Source: Pseudomonadota bacterium (GTDB lineage: Bacteria > Pseudomonadota > Gammaproteobacteria > Burkholderiales > Gallionellaceae). From it: a DNA stretch of 64,000 nt. Below, one piece after another: positions 49,645 through 61,190 of this stretch. The position numbers were made by a program, and so were the translations under genes. Numbering within the stretch: the first letter of the stretch is position 1; every line of letters starts with the position of its first letter. Location: assembly GCA_021782995.1 (NCBI GenBank), contig JAJXUI010000014.1, positions 1 to 64,000 on the forward strand, given 5' to 3'. Below the pieces are notes generated by a model. That model did not search any database. It was not told the origin of the DNA and saw only the letters and a list, made by a program, of their open reading frames with translations.

Positions 49645-50016
49645 TTAATCCTGGTGATGCTGGTGTGGATTCGGTTTGCGCTCGAACACCAGCATCGTCA
49701 AAACGGAAGAAATGAAGCTGTATAGCAATGCACCGAACACGCCCGTCCAGAAGCCGCTGACTTCAAAACCCTTGAGTATCGTTCCGGCAAACCAGAACAA
49801 CAGGCCGTTGATCACCAGGACGAAAAGCCCCAGTGTGACCGCGGTCACGGGTAAAGTCAGCAGCACCAGCAAGGGGCGTATCAGGGTATTGATCAGGCCC
49901 AGTATCAGCGCGGCAATCAGTGCCGCACCATAGCCGTCTATCGTAACACCCGGCAGCACATAGGCCACCGTGAGCAATGCCAGTGCATTCAGGAACCAGA
50001 TCAATAGCAGGTTCAT
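49645..50016 (-). CDS. Phage holin family (YvlD-like) membrane protein
   Basis: Four TM helices; YGAALIAALILGLINTLIRPLLVLLTLPVTAVTLGLF; lies between ahcY and metF. Confidence 0.85.
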   Translation of the reverse strand: MNLLLIWFLNALALLTVAYVLPGVTIDGYGAALIAALILGLINTLIRPLLVLLTLPVTAVTLGLFVLVINGLLFWFAGTILKGFEVSGFWTGVFGALLYSFISSVLTMLVFERKPNPHQHHQD

Positions 50017-50061
50017 TGCGGTACCTTTCATTGCTAGTCGGGCTTGCGCCCGAACTGCAAA

Positions 50062-51474
50062 TTAATAGCGGTAGTGATCCGCCTTGTATGGACCTTCCTT
50101 GGCTACGCCGATGTAAGCGGCCTGCTGGTCGGGAAGCACGGTGAGTTGTGCGTTCAGCTTCTTCAGTTGCAGGCGTGCCACCTTTTCATCGAGGTGTTTG
50201 GGCAGGGTGTATACGCCGACAGGATAATCCTTGGTGCGGGTAAACAACTCGATCTGCGCAATGGTCTGGTTGGCAAACGACGAGCTCATCACATAGGAAG
50301 GGTGGCCGGTCGCGCAACCGAGGTTGACCAGGCGGCCCTTGGCCAGCAGGATGATCTTGTTGCCGGAAGGCATGGTGATGTGATCGACCTGCGGCTTGAT
50401 TTCGTCCCACTGGTATTTTTCGATCGAGGCCACGTCGATTTCATTGTCGAAGTGTCCGATGTTGCAGACGATGGCCTGGTCCTTCATCTTCGCCATGTGG
50501 TCATGTGTGATCACGTGGAAGTTGCCGGTGGCAGTCACGAAAATATCCGCTTTGTCGGCAGCGTAATCCATGGTCACTACGCGGTAGCCTTCCATTGCAG
50601 CCTGCAGTGCGCAGATTGGATCAATTTCGGTGACCCAGACCTGGGCAGACAATGCGCGCAAGGCCTGTGCAGAACCCTTGCCCACGTCGCCATAACCGGC
50701 AACCACGGCGATCTTGCCGGCGATCATCACGTCGGTCGCGCGCTTGATGCCGTCCACCAGCGATTCGCGGCAGCCATACAGGTTGTCGAACTTGGATTTG
50801 GTGACGGAGTCGTTCACGTTGATGCCAGGGAACTTCAGTTCGCCGCGCTCATGCATCTGGTACAGACGGTGCACGCCGGTGGTGGTTTCTTCGGTCACGC
50901 CCTTGATGTGCTTGATGCGGTTGGAATACCACTTCGGATCCTGCTTCAGTTTTTCCTTGATCGAGGCGAACAGCACGGTCTCTTCTTCGCTGCCGGGTTT
51001 GGCGATCACGGAAGGATCTGTTTCCGCGCGGGTACCGATATGCAGCAGCAAGGTGGCATCGCCGCCGTCATCCAGGATCATGTTGGAGAAACCGCCATCC
51101 GCCCATTCGAAGATCTTGTGCGTGTAGTCCCAGTATTCGGTCAGCGTTTCGCCTTTGACTGCGAACACCGGCACGCCGGTTGCAGCGATGGCTGCTGCGG
51201 CGTGGTCCTGGGTGGAGAAGATGTTGCACGATGCCCAGCGCACTTCGGCGCCAAGTGCGGTCAGGGTCTCGATCAGCACAGCGGTCTGGATGGTCATGTG
51301 CAGCGAGCCGGTGATGCGCGCGCCTTTCAGCGGCTGGGTCTTGGCAAATTCTTCGCGGATTGCCATCAGGCCGGGCATTTCGGTCTCGGCGATTCTGATT
51401 TCCTTGCGGCCCCAGTCGGCCAGTTTCATATCGGCTACTTTGAAATCGGTGAAACCATTGGTTACTGCGTTCAT
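50062..51474 (-). CDS. ahcY: Adenosylhomocysteinase
   Basis: [65 protein letters not shown]. Confidence 0.98.
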   Translation of the reverse strand: MNAVTNGFTDFKVADMKLADWGRKEIRIAETEMPGLMAIREEFAKTQPLKGARITGSLHMTIQTAVLIETLTALGAEVRWASCNIFSTQDHAAAAIAATGVPVFAVKGETLTEYWDYTHKIFEWADGGFSNMILDDGGDATLLLHIGTRAETDPSVIAKPGSEEETVLFASIKEKLKQDPKWYSNRIKHIKGVTEETTTGVHRLYQMHERGELKFPGINVNDSVTKSKFDNLYGCRESLVDGIKRATDVMIAGKIAVVAGYGDVGKGSAQALRALSAQVWVTEIDPICALQAAMEGYRVVTMDYAADKADIFVTATGNFHVITHDHMAKMKDQAIVCNIGHFDNEIDVASIEKYQWDEIKPQVDHITMPSGNKIILLAKGRLVNLGCATGHPSYVMSSSFANQTIAQIELFTRTKDYPVGVYTLPKHLDEKVARLQLKKLNAQLTVLPDQQAAYIGVAKEGPYKADHYRY

Positions 51475-51500
51475 ATTCGTCTCCATTCATGAATTGATGA

Positions 51501-51569
51501 AAGGCGCGGTTGTTAATTCTGATATCACTCCGAGCCTGGCAGACATCTCTGCTGCAGCGCCTCTCGGAG
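51501..51569 (-). promoter_or_regulatory. SAH riboswitch upstream of ahcY
   Basis: Reverse complement CTCCGAGAGGCGCTGCAGCAGAGATGTCTGCCAGGCTCGGAG; P1 CTCCGAG/CTCGGAG; conserved CGCTGC and GCCAGGCTCGG; pseudoknot AGGCGC/GCGCCT; about 17 nt before the SD. Confidence 0.9.
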
Positions 51570-51577
51570 GAGGGAAT

Positions 51578-51600
51578 GCAATCGCACATCGTGCGATTGC
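51578..51600. repeat. Perfect 10-bp inverted repeat between the metK stop and the ahcY riboswitch
   Basis: GCAATCGCAC ATC GTGCGATTGC; no T-tract on either strand. Confidence 0.8.
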
Positions 51601-51610
51601 AGAGGGGGAC

Positions 51611-52774
<1,164 letters not shown>

Positions 52775-52861
52775 AACAGCTCCAGTTTGCGGTGGCTGGA
52801 CAGGGGGTGAGGCGGGAGGGAGGCCCACCTGGCAATCCCGTGTCTGGCACAGGTTAACAGG

Positions 52862-52920
52862 TGAGCGCCGTTATGACTTTGCCGAGCCTGGCGGGGAATC
52901 CCGTCGCAGCGCTCCTCGGC
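52862..52920 (-). promoter_or_regulatory. SAH riboswitch upstream of metK
   Basis: Reverse complement GCCGAGGAGCGCTGCGACGGGATTCCCCGCCAGGCTCGGC...AACGGCGCTCA; P1 GCCGAG/CTCGGC; pseudoknot GAGCGC/GCGCTC; a TATAAT -10 (52928-52933, minus) sits just upstream. Confidence 0.93.
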
Positions 52921-53139
52921 TGGCGGCATTATACCTTGAAGGCTTTATTTCTTGAAATATGGGAAAGACCAATTTCACAACTGGTTTGCTGGCGCACTGT
53001 CGGGTTGGGGGGCGATTGGGCTAGAATGCGGGCAGAAAAACGCATGCTGAACATGTGGAAATTTAATAAACATAATATATTCAAGTACATATAAATATCC
53101 GATGTGCTGGATTAAAGCGGAAATCCCCGAAATTCACGT

Positions 53140-54021
53140 ATGAGTTCATTCCTGGTTAAACGGCTGTTTGATCTGTTATCCCTGATACCTTTACGCATAT
53201 TGCATGGCCTTGGCACCTTGCTGGGCTGGATAACTTACTGGACTTCTGCAAGTTATGCGCAGCGCATGCGGGAAAATCTGGGCAATTACAATGCCGGTCG
53301 CCATCCGGACGAACTACGGCGCTTGCTGCGGGCCAACATCGCGGAAACCGGGAAGAGCCTGATCGAGCTGCCCTGGGTCTGGCGAAGGCCGGTAATGAAG
53401 GTGCTTGCCAGCATCCGGGTTATCCACGGCAAGGAATATTTCGATGGCGCAGGCAAGGATGGCAAGGGGCTCATCATCCTGACCCCGCATATCGGCTGTT
53501 TTGAAATCATAGGACTTTATGTCGCGGCAATGACGCCGATGACCTGTATGTATACCGTGCCGAAAAAAGCCTGGATGGATGACATCATCCGCAATGGTCG
53601 TCAGCGTGGGCAGATGAAGCTGGCACCGGCAGACTTGGGCGGGGTGCGCATGCTGCTCAAGTCATTGAAACGAGGCGAGGTGATTGGCTTGTTGCCGGAC
53701 CAGGTACCGGCGCATGGCGACGGCGAATGGGTGGAGTTTTTTGGCCGCCCGGCTTATACGATGACATTGGCTGGCAGGCTGCAACAGGCGAGTGGGGCAA
53801 CTGTGCTGATGTCCTGGGTGGTGAGGCTGCCGCAGGGCAAGGGATATGCGCTGCATTTCGAACCGTTGAAATTGCAATCCGGTGTGTCGATAGAGAAACA
53901 GCTCAATCAGGCACAGGAAAAAATCATACGCACTTGTCCGGAGCAATATCTGTGGAGCTACAACCGTTACAAGGCACCGCCCGGTTCCCTGTCCGAAGAA
54001 AAGCGCAGGGGGACGGCATGA
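53140..54021 (+). CDS. LpxL/HtrB-family lysophospholipid acyltransferase
   Basis: TPHIGCFEIIGLY (HX4[DE]-like); YTVPKKAWMDDIIRNGR; IIRTCPEQYLWSYNRYK. Confidence 0.9.
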   Translation: MSSFLVKRLFDLLSLIPLRILHGLGTLLGWITYWTSASYAQRMRENLGNYNAGRHPDELRRLLRANIAETGKSLIELPWVWRRPVMKVLASIRVIHGKEYFDGAGKDGKGLIILTPHIGCFEIIGLYVAAMTPMTCMYTVPKKAWMDDIIRNGRQRGQMKLAPADLGGVRMLLKSLKRGEVIGLLPDQVPAHGDGEWVEFFGRPAYTMTLAGRLQQASGATVLMSWVVRLPQGKGYALHFEPLKLQSGVSIEKQLNQAQEKIIRTCPEQYLWSYNRYKAPPGSLSEEKRRGTA

Positions 54022-54893
54022 TGGTGCGGCTGGGCGTGTTCATCCTGTGGCTGATTCATCTGCTGCCGTTCCGTGTGATCGTTGCGCTGGGGAACGGGCT
54101 GGGCGTTATCCTGCATGCAGTAGGCAAGGAACGTCGCGAAGTGGCTCACACCAACTTGAAATTGTGTTTTCCGCAGATGGCTGAGGCCGAGCGTGACAAG
54201 CTGGTGCGCGCGCATTTCAGGATGTTTGCACGCGGCCTGCTGGAAAGAACAGTCCTCTGGTGGGGCAGTGCACAACGCATCCGCAAGTTGATCCGCGTGG
54301 AAGGCGTGGAACACTTTGAGCCGATCAAGCACAAGTCATCCATTTTGCTGACGCCGCATTTTGTCGGCATGGATGTCGGCGGGCAGTGGATCGCGCAGGA
54401 AACCGACACCGTGTGCATGTATGCAAAACAGAAGAATGTTTATTTGACCAAACTGCTGAAGGACAAGCGCGCACGCTTCCGCAACCAGAAACTGTATTCG
54501 CGGCAGGAGGGTTTGCGCCCCATTTTGAAAGGCATGAAGGAAGGGCATCCCTTTATTTATCCGCCGGATCAGGATCAGGGGATCAAGGATGGCGCGTTCA
54601 TTCCATTCTTTGGCGTGCCGGCCGCAACGATGACTTCGTTGCCTAGAATCGCGAAAATGACCGGCGCGGTGGTGGTGCCCAGTATTACTCGGACATTGCC
54701 GGGGGGCCAAGGCTATGTGCTGACCTTCTATCCTGCCTGGGAAAATTATCCGAGTGGCGATGATGTGGCTGATGCACGCAGGATGAATGAATTCATCGAA
54801 CAAAGAATACTGGAAATGCCGGAGCAGTATTTCTGGCTGCATAAGCGTTTCAAAACTCGCCCTGAAGGCGAGCCGCCGCTGTACCCGGATTAA
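54018..54893 (+). CDS. LpxL/HtrB-family lysophospholipid acyltransferase, tandem paralog
   Basis: ILLTPHFVGMDVGGQWIAQE; PPDQDQGIKDGAFIPFFG; EMPEQYFWLHKRFKTRP; ATGA overlap with the preceding gene. Confidence 0.92.
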   Translation: MMVRLGVFILWLIHLLPFRVIVALGNGLGVILHAVGKERREVAHTNLKLCFPQMAEAERDKLVRAHFRMFARGLLERTVLWWGSAQRIRKLIRVEGVEHFEPIKHKSSILLTPHFVGMDVGGQWIAQETDTVCMYAKQKNVYLTKLLKDKRARFRNQKLYSRQEGLRPILKGMKEGHPFIYPPDQDQGIKDGAFIPFFGVPAATMTSLPRIAKMTGAVVVPSITRTLPGGQGYVLTFYPAWENYPSGDDVADARRMNEFIEQRILEMPEQYFWLHKRFKTRPEGEPPLYPD

Positions 54894-54912
54894 ATTCTAA
54901 AAGTGAGCTGAC

Positions 54913-56391
54913 ATGAAATATCACGACTTGCGCGATTTCATCGCACAGCTGGAAAAAATCGGCGAGCTGAAGCGCGTCACGGTGCCGGTTTCCTCTCATC
55001 TGGAAATGACCGAGATCTGCGATCGCGTATTGCGCGCACAGGGCCCGGCCTTGTTGTTTGAAAATGTCATTAAAGCCGACGGGCAAAAATCCGACATGCC
55101 TGTACTGGCCAACCTGTTTGGTACACCGCGTCGCGTCGCACTCGGCATGGGCGAGGAAAGTCCTGAAGCGCTGCGGGAGGTAGGCAAGCTGCTTTCCTAC
55201 CTGAAAGAACCGGAGCCACCCAAAGGCCTGAAGGATGCCTGGGAAAAATGGCCGGTGCTGAAGCAGGTGTTGAACATGTCGCCCAAGGTGGTGTCGTCCG
55301 CACCGTGCCAGGATGTTGTATGGGAGGGTGAAGAAGTTGATCTGGCGAAGTTGCCTGTCCAGCATTGCTGGCCGGGCGATGTGGCGCCGCTGATTACCTG
55401 GGGGCTGGTGGTCACCAAAGGGCCATTGAAGACCCGGCAGAATCTGGGCATCTACCGCCAGCAAGTGATCGCCAGGAACAAGGTGATCATGCGCTGGCTG
55501 GCGCATCGCGGCGGCGCGCTGGATTTTCGCGAGCATTGCGAAAAAAATCCGGGCCAGCCATTCCCGATTTCCGTGGTGATCGGCGCCGACCCTGCAACGA
55601 TACTGGGTGCGGTGACGCCGGTGCCGGATTCCCTTTCCGAATACCAGTTTGCGGGCCTGTTGCGCGGCGCGAAAACCGAACTGGTGAAATGCATCGGCAA
55701 TGAGCTGCAGGTGCCGGCGTCAAGCGAGATCGTACTCGAGGGTGTGCTGCATCCCGGCGAAACGGCGCTGGAAGGTCCGTATGGCGATCACACCGGCTAT
55801 TACAACGAGCAGGAAACCTTCCCGGTATTCACCATCGGGCGCATCACGATGCGCAAGCAGCCAATCTATCATTCGACCTATACCGGCAAACCACCGGATG
55901 AGCCGGCGATGCTGGGCGTGGCGCTGAATGAGGTGTTCGTGCCGTTATTACAAAAACAATTCCCCGAGATCGTCGATTTTTACCTGCCGCCTGAAGGCTG
56001 CAGTTACCGCATGGCAGTGGTAAGCATGAAGAAGCAGTATCCGGGGCATGCAAAGCGCGTGATGTTCGGCATCTGGTCGTTCCTGCGCCAGTTCATGTAT
56101 ACGAAATTCATCATCGTGGTGGATGAGGATATCGATGTGCGCTCATGGCACGAAGTGATGTGGGCGATCACCACCCGGGTAGATCCATCGCGAGACACCG
56201 CCTTGGTGGACAACACCCCGATCGACTATCTCGATTTCGCCAGTCCGGTCTCCGGCCTGGGCAGCAAGATGGGGCTGGATGCGACCAACAAATGGCCGGG
56301 AGAAACCCAGCGCGAGTGGGGAACTCCGATCGTGATGGATGAGTCTGTAAAACGCCGGGTGGATGAAATCTGGGGCGATCTGGGTATTTGA
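54913..56391 (+). CDS. ubiD: UbiD-family decarboxylase (4-hydroxy-3-polyprenylbenzoate decarboxylase)
   Basis: [80 protein letters not shown]. Confidence 0.96.
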   Translation: MKYHDLRDFIAQLEKIGELKRVTVPVSSHLEMTEICDRVLRAQGPALLFENVIKADGQKSDMPVLANLFGTPRRVALGMGEESPEALREVGKLLSYLKEPEPPKGLKDAWEKWPVLKQVLNMSPKVVSSAPCQDVVWEGEEVDLAKLPVQHCWPGDVAPLITWGLVVTKGPLKTRQNLGIYRQQVIARNKVIMRWLAHRGGALDFREHCEKNPGQPFPISVVIGADPATILGAVTPVPDSLSEYQFAGLLRGAKTELVKCIGNELQVPASSEIVLEGVLHPGETALEGPYGDHTGYYNEQETFPVFTIGRITMRKQPIYHSTYTGKPPDEPAMLGVALNEVFVPLLQKQFPEIVDFYLPPEGCSYRMAVVSMKKQYPGHAKRVMFGIWSFLRQFMYTKFIIVVDEDIDVRSWHEVMWAITTRVDPSRDTALVDNTPIDYLDFASPVSGLGSKMGLDATNKWPGETQREWGTPIVMDESVKRRVDEIWGDLGI

Positions 56392-56560
56392 GTGTCGTAT
56401 TATTGGTACATCAAGATTGACTTTAATGATTAATCGGGCAAAATGGGCGGTGCTCGAGAATTTCAGGCGTGCATGGACAAACCGGGGATGCAGTTGCATC
56501 TAACTTTGGTTTTTGTCATAACATATTGTATTTATTAAATAAAATATAGGGGTCTTGAAC

Positions 56561-57088
56561 ATGATGAAGAAAATCCTGGCTGGTACGGCTTTGGCTTTGG
56601 TTGCAATGTCCGGCAGTGCAATGGCTGCAAACAGCCTGTATGCAGGCGCAATGGGATTGAATGTACCGATTACCGAGCGCAATTTTAATGTGAACAGCAC
56701 ACCAGCGATTGATCCGCTGGTGTCAGGCAAATACATGATCGGCAAGGACATGGCCGTGCTGATGGGCTTTGGTTTCATGACGGGCGGTCCAAGCAACAAC
56801 TCAACAACCACATTTGCACTTGAAGGTGGTGTGCGCAAATATCTGAAGAGCGATGATTTCGCACCGTTCGTCAGCGGCTTGCTGCAGTACAGCAATTCCA
56901 ATACTTCACCCAATTCAACTACAGGTACATCGCTGGTTGGCGAATTCGGCGCTGAATACTTCTTCGCCAAGCAGTTCAGCGTGGAAGGCAAGGCACGCTT
57001 TGGCTATACAGCGGTTGAAACTGGTGGCACCAAATATTCCTACTTTGGCACAACCACTGTAGGTCTGGGTGCAAACTTCTATTTCTGA
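56561..57088 (+). CDS. Small outer-membrane beta-barrel protein
   Basis: Signal peptide MMKKILAGTALALVAMSGSAMAA; repeated barrel strands, C-terminal VGLGANFYF. Confidence 0.75.
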   Translation: MMKKILAGTALALVAMSGSAMAANSLYAGAMGLNVPITERNFNVNSTPAIDPLVSGKYMIGKDMAVLMGFGFMTGGPSNNSTTTFALEGGVRKYLKSDDFAPFVSGLLQYSNSNTSPNSTTGTSLVGEFGAEYFFAKQFSVEGKARFGYTAVETGGTKYSYFGTTTVGLGANFYF

Positions 57089-57123
57089 GCCACTGCACTT
57101 AACTGCTGAATAGCAGTAGTGAG

Positions 57124-57153
57124 AAAAAAGCCGGGCATAGCCCGGCTTTTTTT
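57124..57153. terminator. Rho-independent terminator, bidirectional
   Basis: AAAAAAGCCGGGC ATA GCCCGGCTTTTTTT between convergent genes. Confidence 0.92.
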
Positions 57154-57187
57154 GCGCTTCACATGTACAGCAATCAGTGATCTTCAT

Positions 57188-58672
57188 TCAACCATTTTCC
57201 ATCAACCAGTCCAGCAGCGCATCCTGTGCCTGTTGCCCTTGCCGGGCATGCGGGTGATTGATGAAGAACACCACCAGCCATTGTTTTCCGCTTCTGGATT
57301 GCAGGTAGCCAGCCATCGATTTCACGCCTTCCAGCGACCCGGTTTTCATGTGCGCATGGGCTTTGACTTCGCATTCGAGATGGCGACGGCGCATGGTGCC
57401 ATCCATGCCCACGATGGGCAATGAAGCTTCAATTTCCGCCGATAGCGGATTCAGTTCGATATCACGCAATACCATCGCGAGACTGTAAGGGCTGATGCGT
57501 GCAATGCGCGAAAGACCGGAACCATTTTCGATGACCAGTTCCGGTATCTCCAGGCCTTTGCGTGCCAGCCACTCCTGCAGGATGGCATTGCTTGCCGCAA
57601 TGCTGGCTGGCTGTAACGGGGTTGCGGCAGGTACGCCGCTGGCTTGAGTGGCGGGAGTATTTACAGGGTAATTGGCCGACGGAGAAGAGCGGTCTAGGCT
57701 CAGGCTGAGGAACAGCTGGCGTGCCATGACATTGTTGCTGAATTTGTTGATGTCGCGAATGATCTCGCTGAGCGGTTGCGAGTGCTGTGTGCTGAACAGT
57801 TCGGCAGTCGGCGTGACGATGCCGCTTTCAAATGTGCCTGACAGGCTGCCGCCCGTTTCCCGCCATATTGCGCGGAACACGGCTTCGAAATATGCCTGAT
57901 GCGGCAACAGGCTCAGCGTCTTGTCGTGTTCGCCGCAATTAACAGGATAACGTCCGTTGATGCGGATGATGCCGTCCTCACCGGTCAGGCTGAATTTGAG
58001 ATGATCATCCCAGTCGGCGCAGTGTCTGGTCTGGATGGGCTTTAGCCGGTTATCCAGCACAATGCCGTCAAGTGCAGGTTCGGTATACACACTGATGCCT
58101 GCTGCATCGGGTGAAAAATGGAAGCGGATGGCATTGAAATTCAGCAGCAGCGTGTCGGGTGCGACGTTGTAGGCCCGGTTGGGGTCGTTGTCGAAAGCTG
58201 CGGTGTCGATGTCCTGCGGCTCAAATGCACTGCGGTCGAGAATCACATTGCCGCGGATTTCGCGCAGGCCGCGGTTGCGCATTTCATGCAGCCAGGTCCA
58301 CAGGTGTTCGACCGTCAGTTTGGGATTGCCATGGCCCTTGATGATGAGGTTGCCATCCAGCACGCCCTCTTCCAGCTTTCCGTCCAGCCAGGCTTCCGTT
58401 GGCCAGGTATACGATGGACCCAGCACTTCCAGTGCGGCATAGGTGGTGAGCAGCTTCATGGTCGATGCAGGATTCATCGCCTGTTGCCCGTTGATTGCGA
58501 GCAATGGTGCTGCTGCATGGATGTCCTGCACATAGATGCCGACACTGTCGAGCGGAATTCTGGCGCTTTGCAGTGCCTCGCGTACGCTGTCTGGAAGCGT
58601 ATTGGCAGATAGTGCATCGGCACAGGCTTGTATCGCAAACAGGCTGGCCAGCAGCAGGGATACAAGTTTCAT
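57188..58672 (-). CDS. dacB: D-alanyl-D-alanine carboxypeptidase/endopeptidase (PBP4)
   Basis: NPASTMKLLTTYAALE (SxxK); VIENGSGLSRIARIS; KTGSLEGVKSMAGYL (KTG). Confidence 0.92.
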   Translation of the reverse strand: MKLVSLLLASLFAIQACADALSANTLPDSVREALQSARIPLDSVGIYVQDIHAAAPLLAINGQQAMNPASTMKLLTTYAALEVLGPSYTWPTEAWLDGKLEEGVLDGNLIIKGHGNPKLTVEHLWTWLHEMRNRGLREIRGNVILDRSAFEPQDIDTAAFDNDPNRAYNVAPDTLLLNFNAIRFHFSPDAAGISVYTEPALDGIVLDNRLKPIQTRHCADWDDHLKFSLTGEDGIIRINGRYPVNCGEHDKTLSLLPHQAYFEAVFRAIWRETGGSLSGTFESGIVTPTAELFSTQHSQPLSEIIRDINKFSNNVMARQLFLSLSLDRSSPSANYPVNTPATQASGVPAATPLQPASIAASNAILQEWLARKGLEIPELVIENGSGLSRIARISPYSLAMVLRDIELNPLSAEIEASLPIVGMDGTMRRRHLECEVKAHAHMKTGSLEGVKSMAGYLQSRSGKQWLVVFFINHPHARQGQQAQDALLDWLMENG

Positions 58673-59994
58673 GCGGGTTGCCTGGAGAGCTGATCCACCA
58701 CATGCAGGGTACGCGTTACCAGCAGATCCATCTCGCTTTCACTGATGACATAAGGCGGCATGAAATAAACCGTATTGCCGATCGGCCTGAGCAGGATTTC
58801 ATGATGCAGTCCCAGCGCGAAACAGCGTTGGGCGAAATCGGTATGTGCTGATTCCACTTCAAATGCCCAGATCATGCCGCGGTTGCGGAAATGTTTGACT
58901 GACGGGTGGCTACGCAGGGCTGACGCAATGTGGTTGAGATAGTCGGCTTTCACGCGATTGCGCTCGATTACATCCTCATCGCGGAAGATGTCCAGTGTCG
59001 CCAGCGCGGCACGGCAGGCCAGCGGGTTACCGGTATAGGAGTGCGAATGCAGGAAACCGCGCGCGGTACTGTCATCATAGAAGGCGTGATAGGTGCGGCT
59101 GGTGGTCATCACGACAGATAAAGGCAGGTAGCCTCCGGTGATGCCTTTGGAGAGGCAGAGGAAATCCGGTGTGATCTCGCCCTGCTCGCAGGCCAGCAGG
59201 GTGCCGGTGCGGCCCATGCCGACCGCGATTTCATCGGCGATCAGGTGCACTTCATATTCCTCGCAGATCGCGCAAACGCGGCTGAGGTAGACCGGGTGAT
59301 ACATCGCCATGCCGGCAGCACCCTGTACCAGCGGCTCGATGATGAAAGCAGCCAGATTTTCATGGTGCTGCTGCAGGTATTTTTCCAGAGCATCGGCGCA
59401 GCGCAGCGCGTAGTCGTGATCCGATTCCCCGATGGCGGCGAGGCGGGCATCCGGATTCATCATCGTGTCGCTGTGGCGGATCAGCGGGCTGTAAGCATCA
59501 CGGAATATCGCCACATCCGTGACGGATAATGCACCCAGCGTTTCGCCATGGTAGCTGTCCTTCAGGCTGATGAATTTTGTCTTGTCAGGCTTGTGATTGT
59601 TGCGCCAGTAATGCACGCTCATTTTCAGCGCAATTTCGATCGCGGAAGCACCGTCTGATGCGTAAAAGCAATGACCGAGGCCGTCAGGTGCCAGCTGCGA
59701 AAGTCTTTCGGAAAGCTGCACCACCGGTTCGTGCGTGAAGCCGGCGAGCATCACATGTTCGAGCTTGTCCAGCTGATCACGCAGCGCCGCGTTGATGCGC
59801 GGATTGGCATGGCCGAACAGGTTCACCCACCATGAACTCACCGCGTCGAGATAGCGATTGCCATCCAGGTCATGCAGCCACACACCCTTGCCGTGCGAGA
59901 TCGGTACCAGCGGCAAGGTTTCGTGCCGCTTCATCTGCGTGCAGGGATGCCACACCGATTGCAGCGAACGGGCGAGCAGCGACTGATTGCTCAT
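58669..59994 (-). CDS. bioA: Adenosylmethionine-8-amino-7-oxononanoate aminotransferase
   Basis: VWHPCTQMKRHETLPLVPISHGKGVWLHDLDGNRYLDAVSSWWVNLFGHANP; LCLSKGITGGYLPLSVVMT. Confidence 0.95.
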   Translation of the reverse strand: MSNQSLLARSLQSVWHPCTQMKRHETLPLVPISHGKGVWLHDLDGNRYLDAVSSWWVNLFGHANPRINAALRDQLDKLEHVMLAGFTHEPVVQLSERLSQLAPDGLGHCFYASDGASAIEIALKMSVHYWRNNHKPDKTKFISLKDSYHGETLGALSVTDVAIFRDAYSPLIRHSDTMMNPDARLAAIGESDHDYALRCADALEKYLQQHHENLAAFIIEPLVQGAAGMAMYHPVYLSRVCAICEEYEVHLIADEIAVGMGRTGTLLACEQGEITPDFLCLSKGITGGYLPLSVVMTTSRTYHAFYDDSTARGFLHSHSYTGNPLACRAALATLDIFRDEDVIERNRVKADYLNHIASALRSHPSVKHFRNRGMIWAFEVESAHTDFAQRCFALGLHHEILLRPIGNTVYFMPPYVISESEMDLLVTRTLHVVDQLSRQPA

Positions 59995-61133
59995 CAGCGT
60001 TTTGCCGTAATGACTTTGGGGGCGTTGGTGTTGAACCACGCGGCAAACTGGGCGCTGTTTTCTTCAGTTGCCGGAAATTTGATGAAATCACCGGGGTAGT
60101 GCGCATGTTCGCCGAGGTAATTTACCAGCTGCGTGCCAAAAGCACGTTCATCCACTTGCGGCAATTTCTGTTCATTGAAGCGCAGCGGCACGAGGCCGAT
60201 TTGCTGCAGCTTGCCTTGCGGCGAAATGGCGACCTGCAGCAGCGCGGAAACGGAAGCAAAACTTTTTGCCGAGAGTCCGCCCACGCCGACAAAATTGCCG
60301 AGAGAGTAAACAATGGCCTTGCCTGCGTAGCATTCCGCAGCACGCAATACATGCGGGCCATGGCCTACCACCATGTCGGCGCCGGCATCGATCATCGCCC
60401 GTGCAAAGGCTACCGTGTTGCCACGGTTTTCGCCGAGGAACTCTTCATCTGCATTGTCATGCCAGATGGCTGCGGGGCCTTCCGCGCCGCCATGGAAGGT
60501 CACAATGACAAATTTGCCGTCAGCCTTGGCCGCTTTGACGCGTTCCACTGCTTCCGGTATTTCGCTGATCATGTTGAAGCGGTTGAGGTAGGTGAAACCC
60601 AGCATCGCAATATTGAGCCCCTTGACCGACAGTTCCGCTGCCTGGTCGCGCAGGCCGGTAACCGCGATGCCAGCCTGTTTCAGGTTGTTTACCGTATCGC
60701 GGAATCCGGCTTCGCCAAAATCGAATGCATGGTTGTTCGCGACATTCACGACCTTGAAGTTTTCGCGGGCGAGCAAGGCGGCATAATGTGGCGGGGACCG
60801 GAAGGCGAACTGGCGGCCGGTGCCGGAAGTCTTGTGCGTCTTGTCCTGGTCGGTGAGTGTGTCCTCAAAATTGCCGAACGCCACATCTGCAGCCTGCAGC
60901 ACATCGCGCACCCCGGCAAAATATTTTTCCTCCCAGTCTTTGGGGATGTTTTCAACTACATGGCTGTTGCCGAGCACGATATCACCGCCGAATACCATGC
61001 GGATGCTGGCGGCATCTGCCGTGCCTGCATCTGCGGCAATACAGCTTTGTGTTTCAGCCGATGCTGAAGCGCTGTGCAGGGTAGCAAGCAGCAATACTGC
61101 TGCACCAAGAGTGTGTGTGAAGGGGTTGCTCAT
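59994..61133 (-). CDS. CapA-family (PGA_cap) metallophosphatase-fold exported protein
   Basis: Signal peptide; MVFGGDIVLG; VAFGNFEDTLTD; KVVNVANNHAFDFGEAGFRDTVNNLKQAGIAVTGL; VGHGPHVLRAAE. Confidence 0.9.
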   Translation of the reverse strand: MSNPFTHTLGAAVLLLATLHSASASAETQSCIAADAGTADAASIRMVFGGDIVLGNSHVVENIPKDWEEKYFAGVRDVLQAADVAFGNFEDTLTDQDKTHKTSGTGRQFAFRSPPHYAALLARENFKVVNVANNHAFDFGEAGFRDTVNNLKQAGIAVTGLRDQAAELSVKGLNIAMLGFTYLNRFNMISEIPEAVERVKAAKADGKFVIVTFHGGAEGPAAIWHDNADEEFLGENRGNTVAFARAMIDAGADMVVGHGPHVLRAAECYAGKAIVYSLGNFVGVGGLSAKSFASVSALLQVAISPQGKLQQIGLVPLRFNEQKLPQVDERAFGTQLVNYLGEHAHYPGDFIKFPATEENSAQFAAWFNTNAPKVITAKR

Positions 61134-61190
61134 AAATATTTGATTATATTGAATATAGTAAATGCGATTAAAGTCGATGCGTATTATAGA

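Noticed and set aside
50044-51492. 482-aa ORF antisense to ahcY
   Set aside because: Shadow ORF covering nearly all of ahcY; no independent support.
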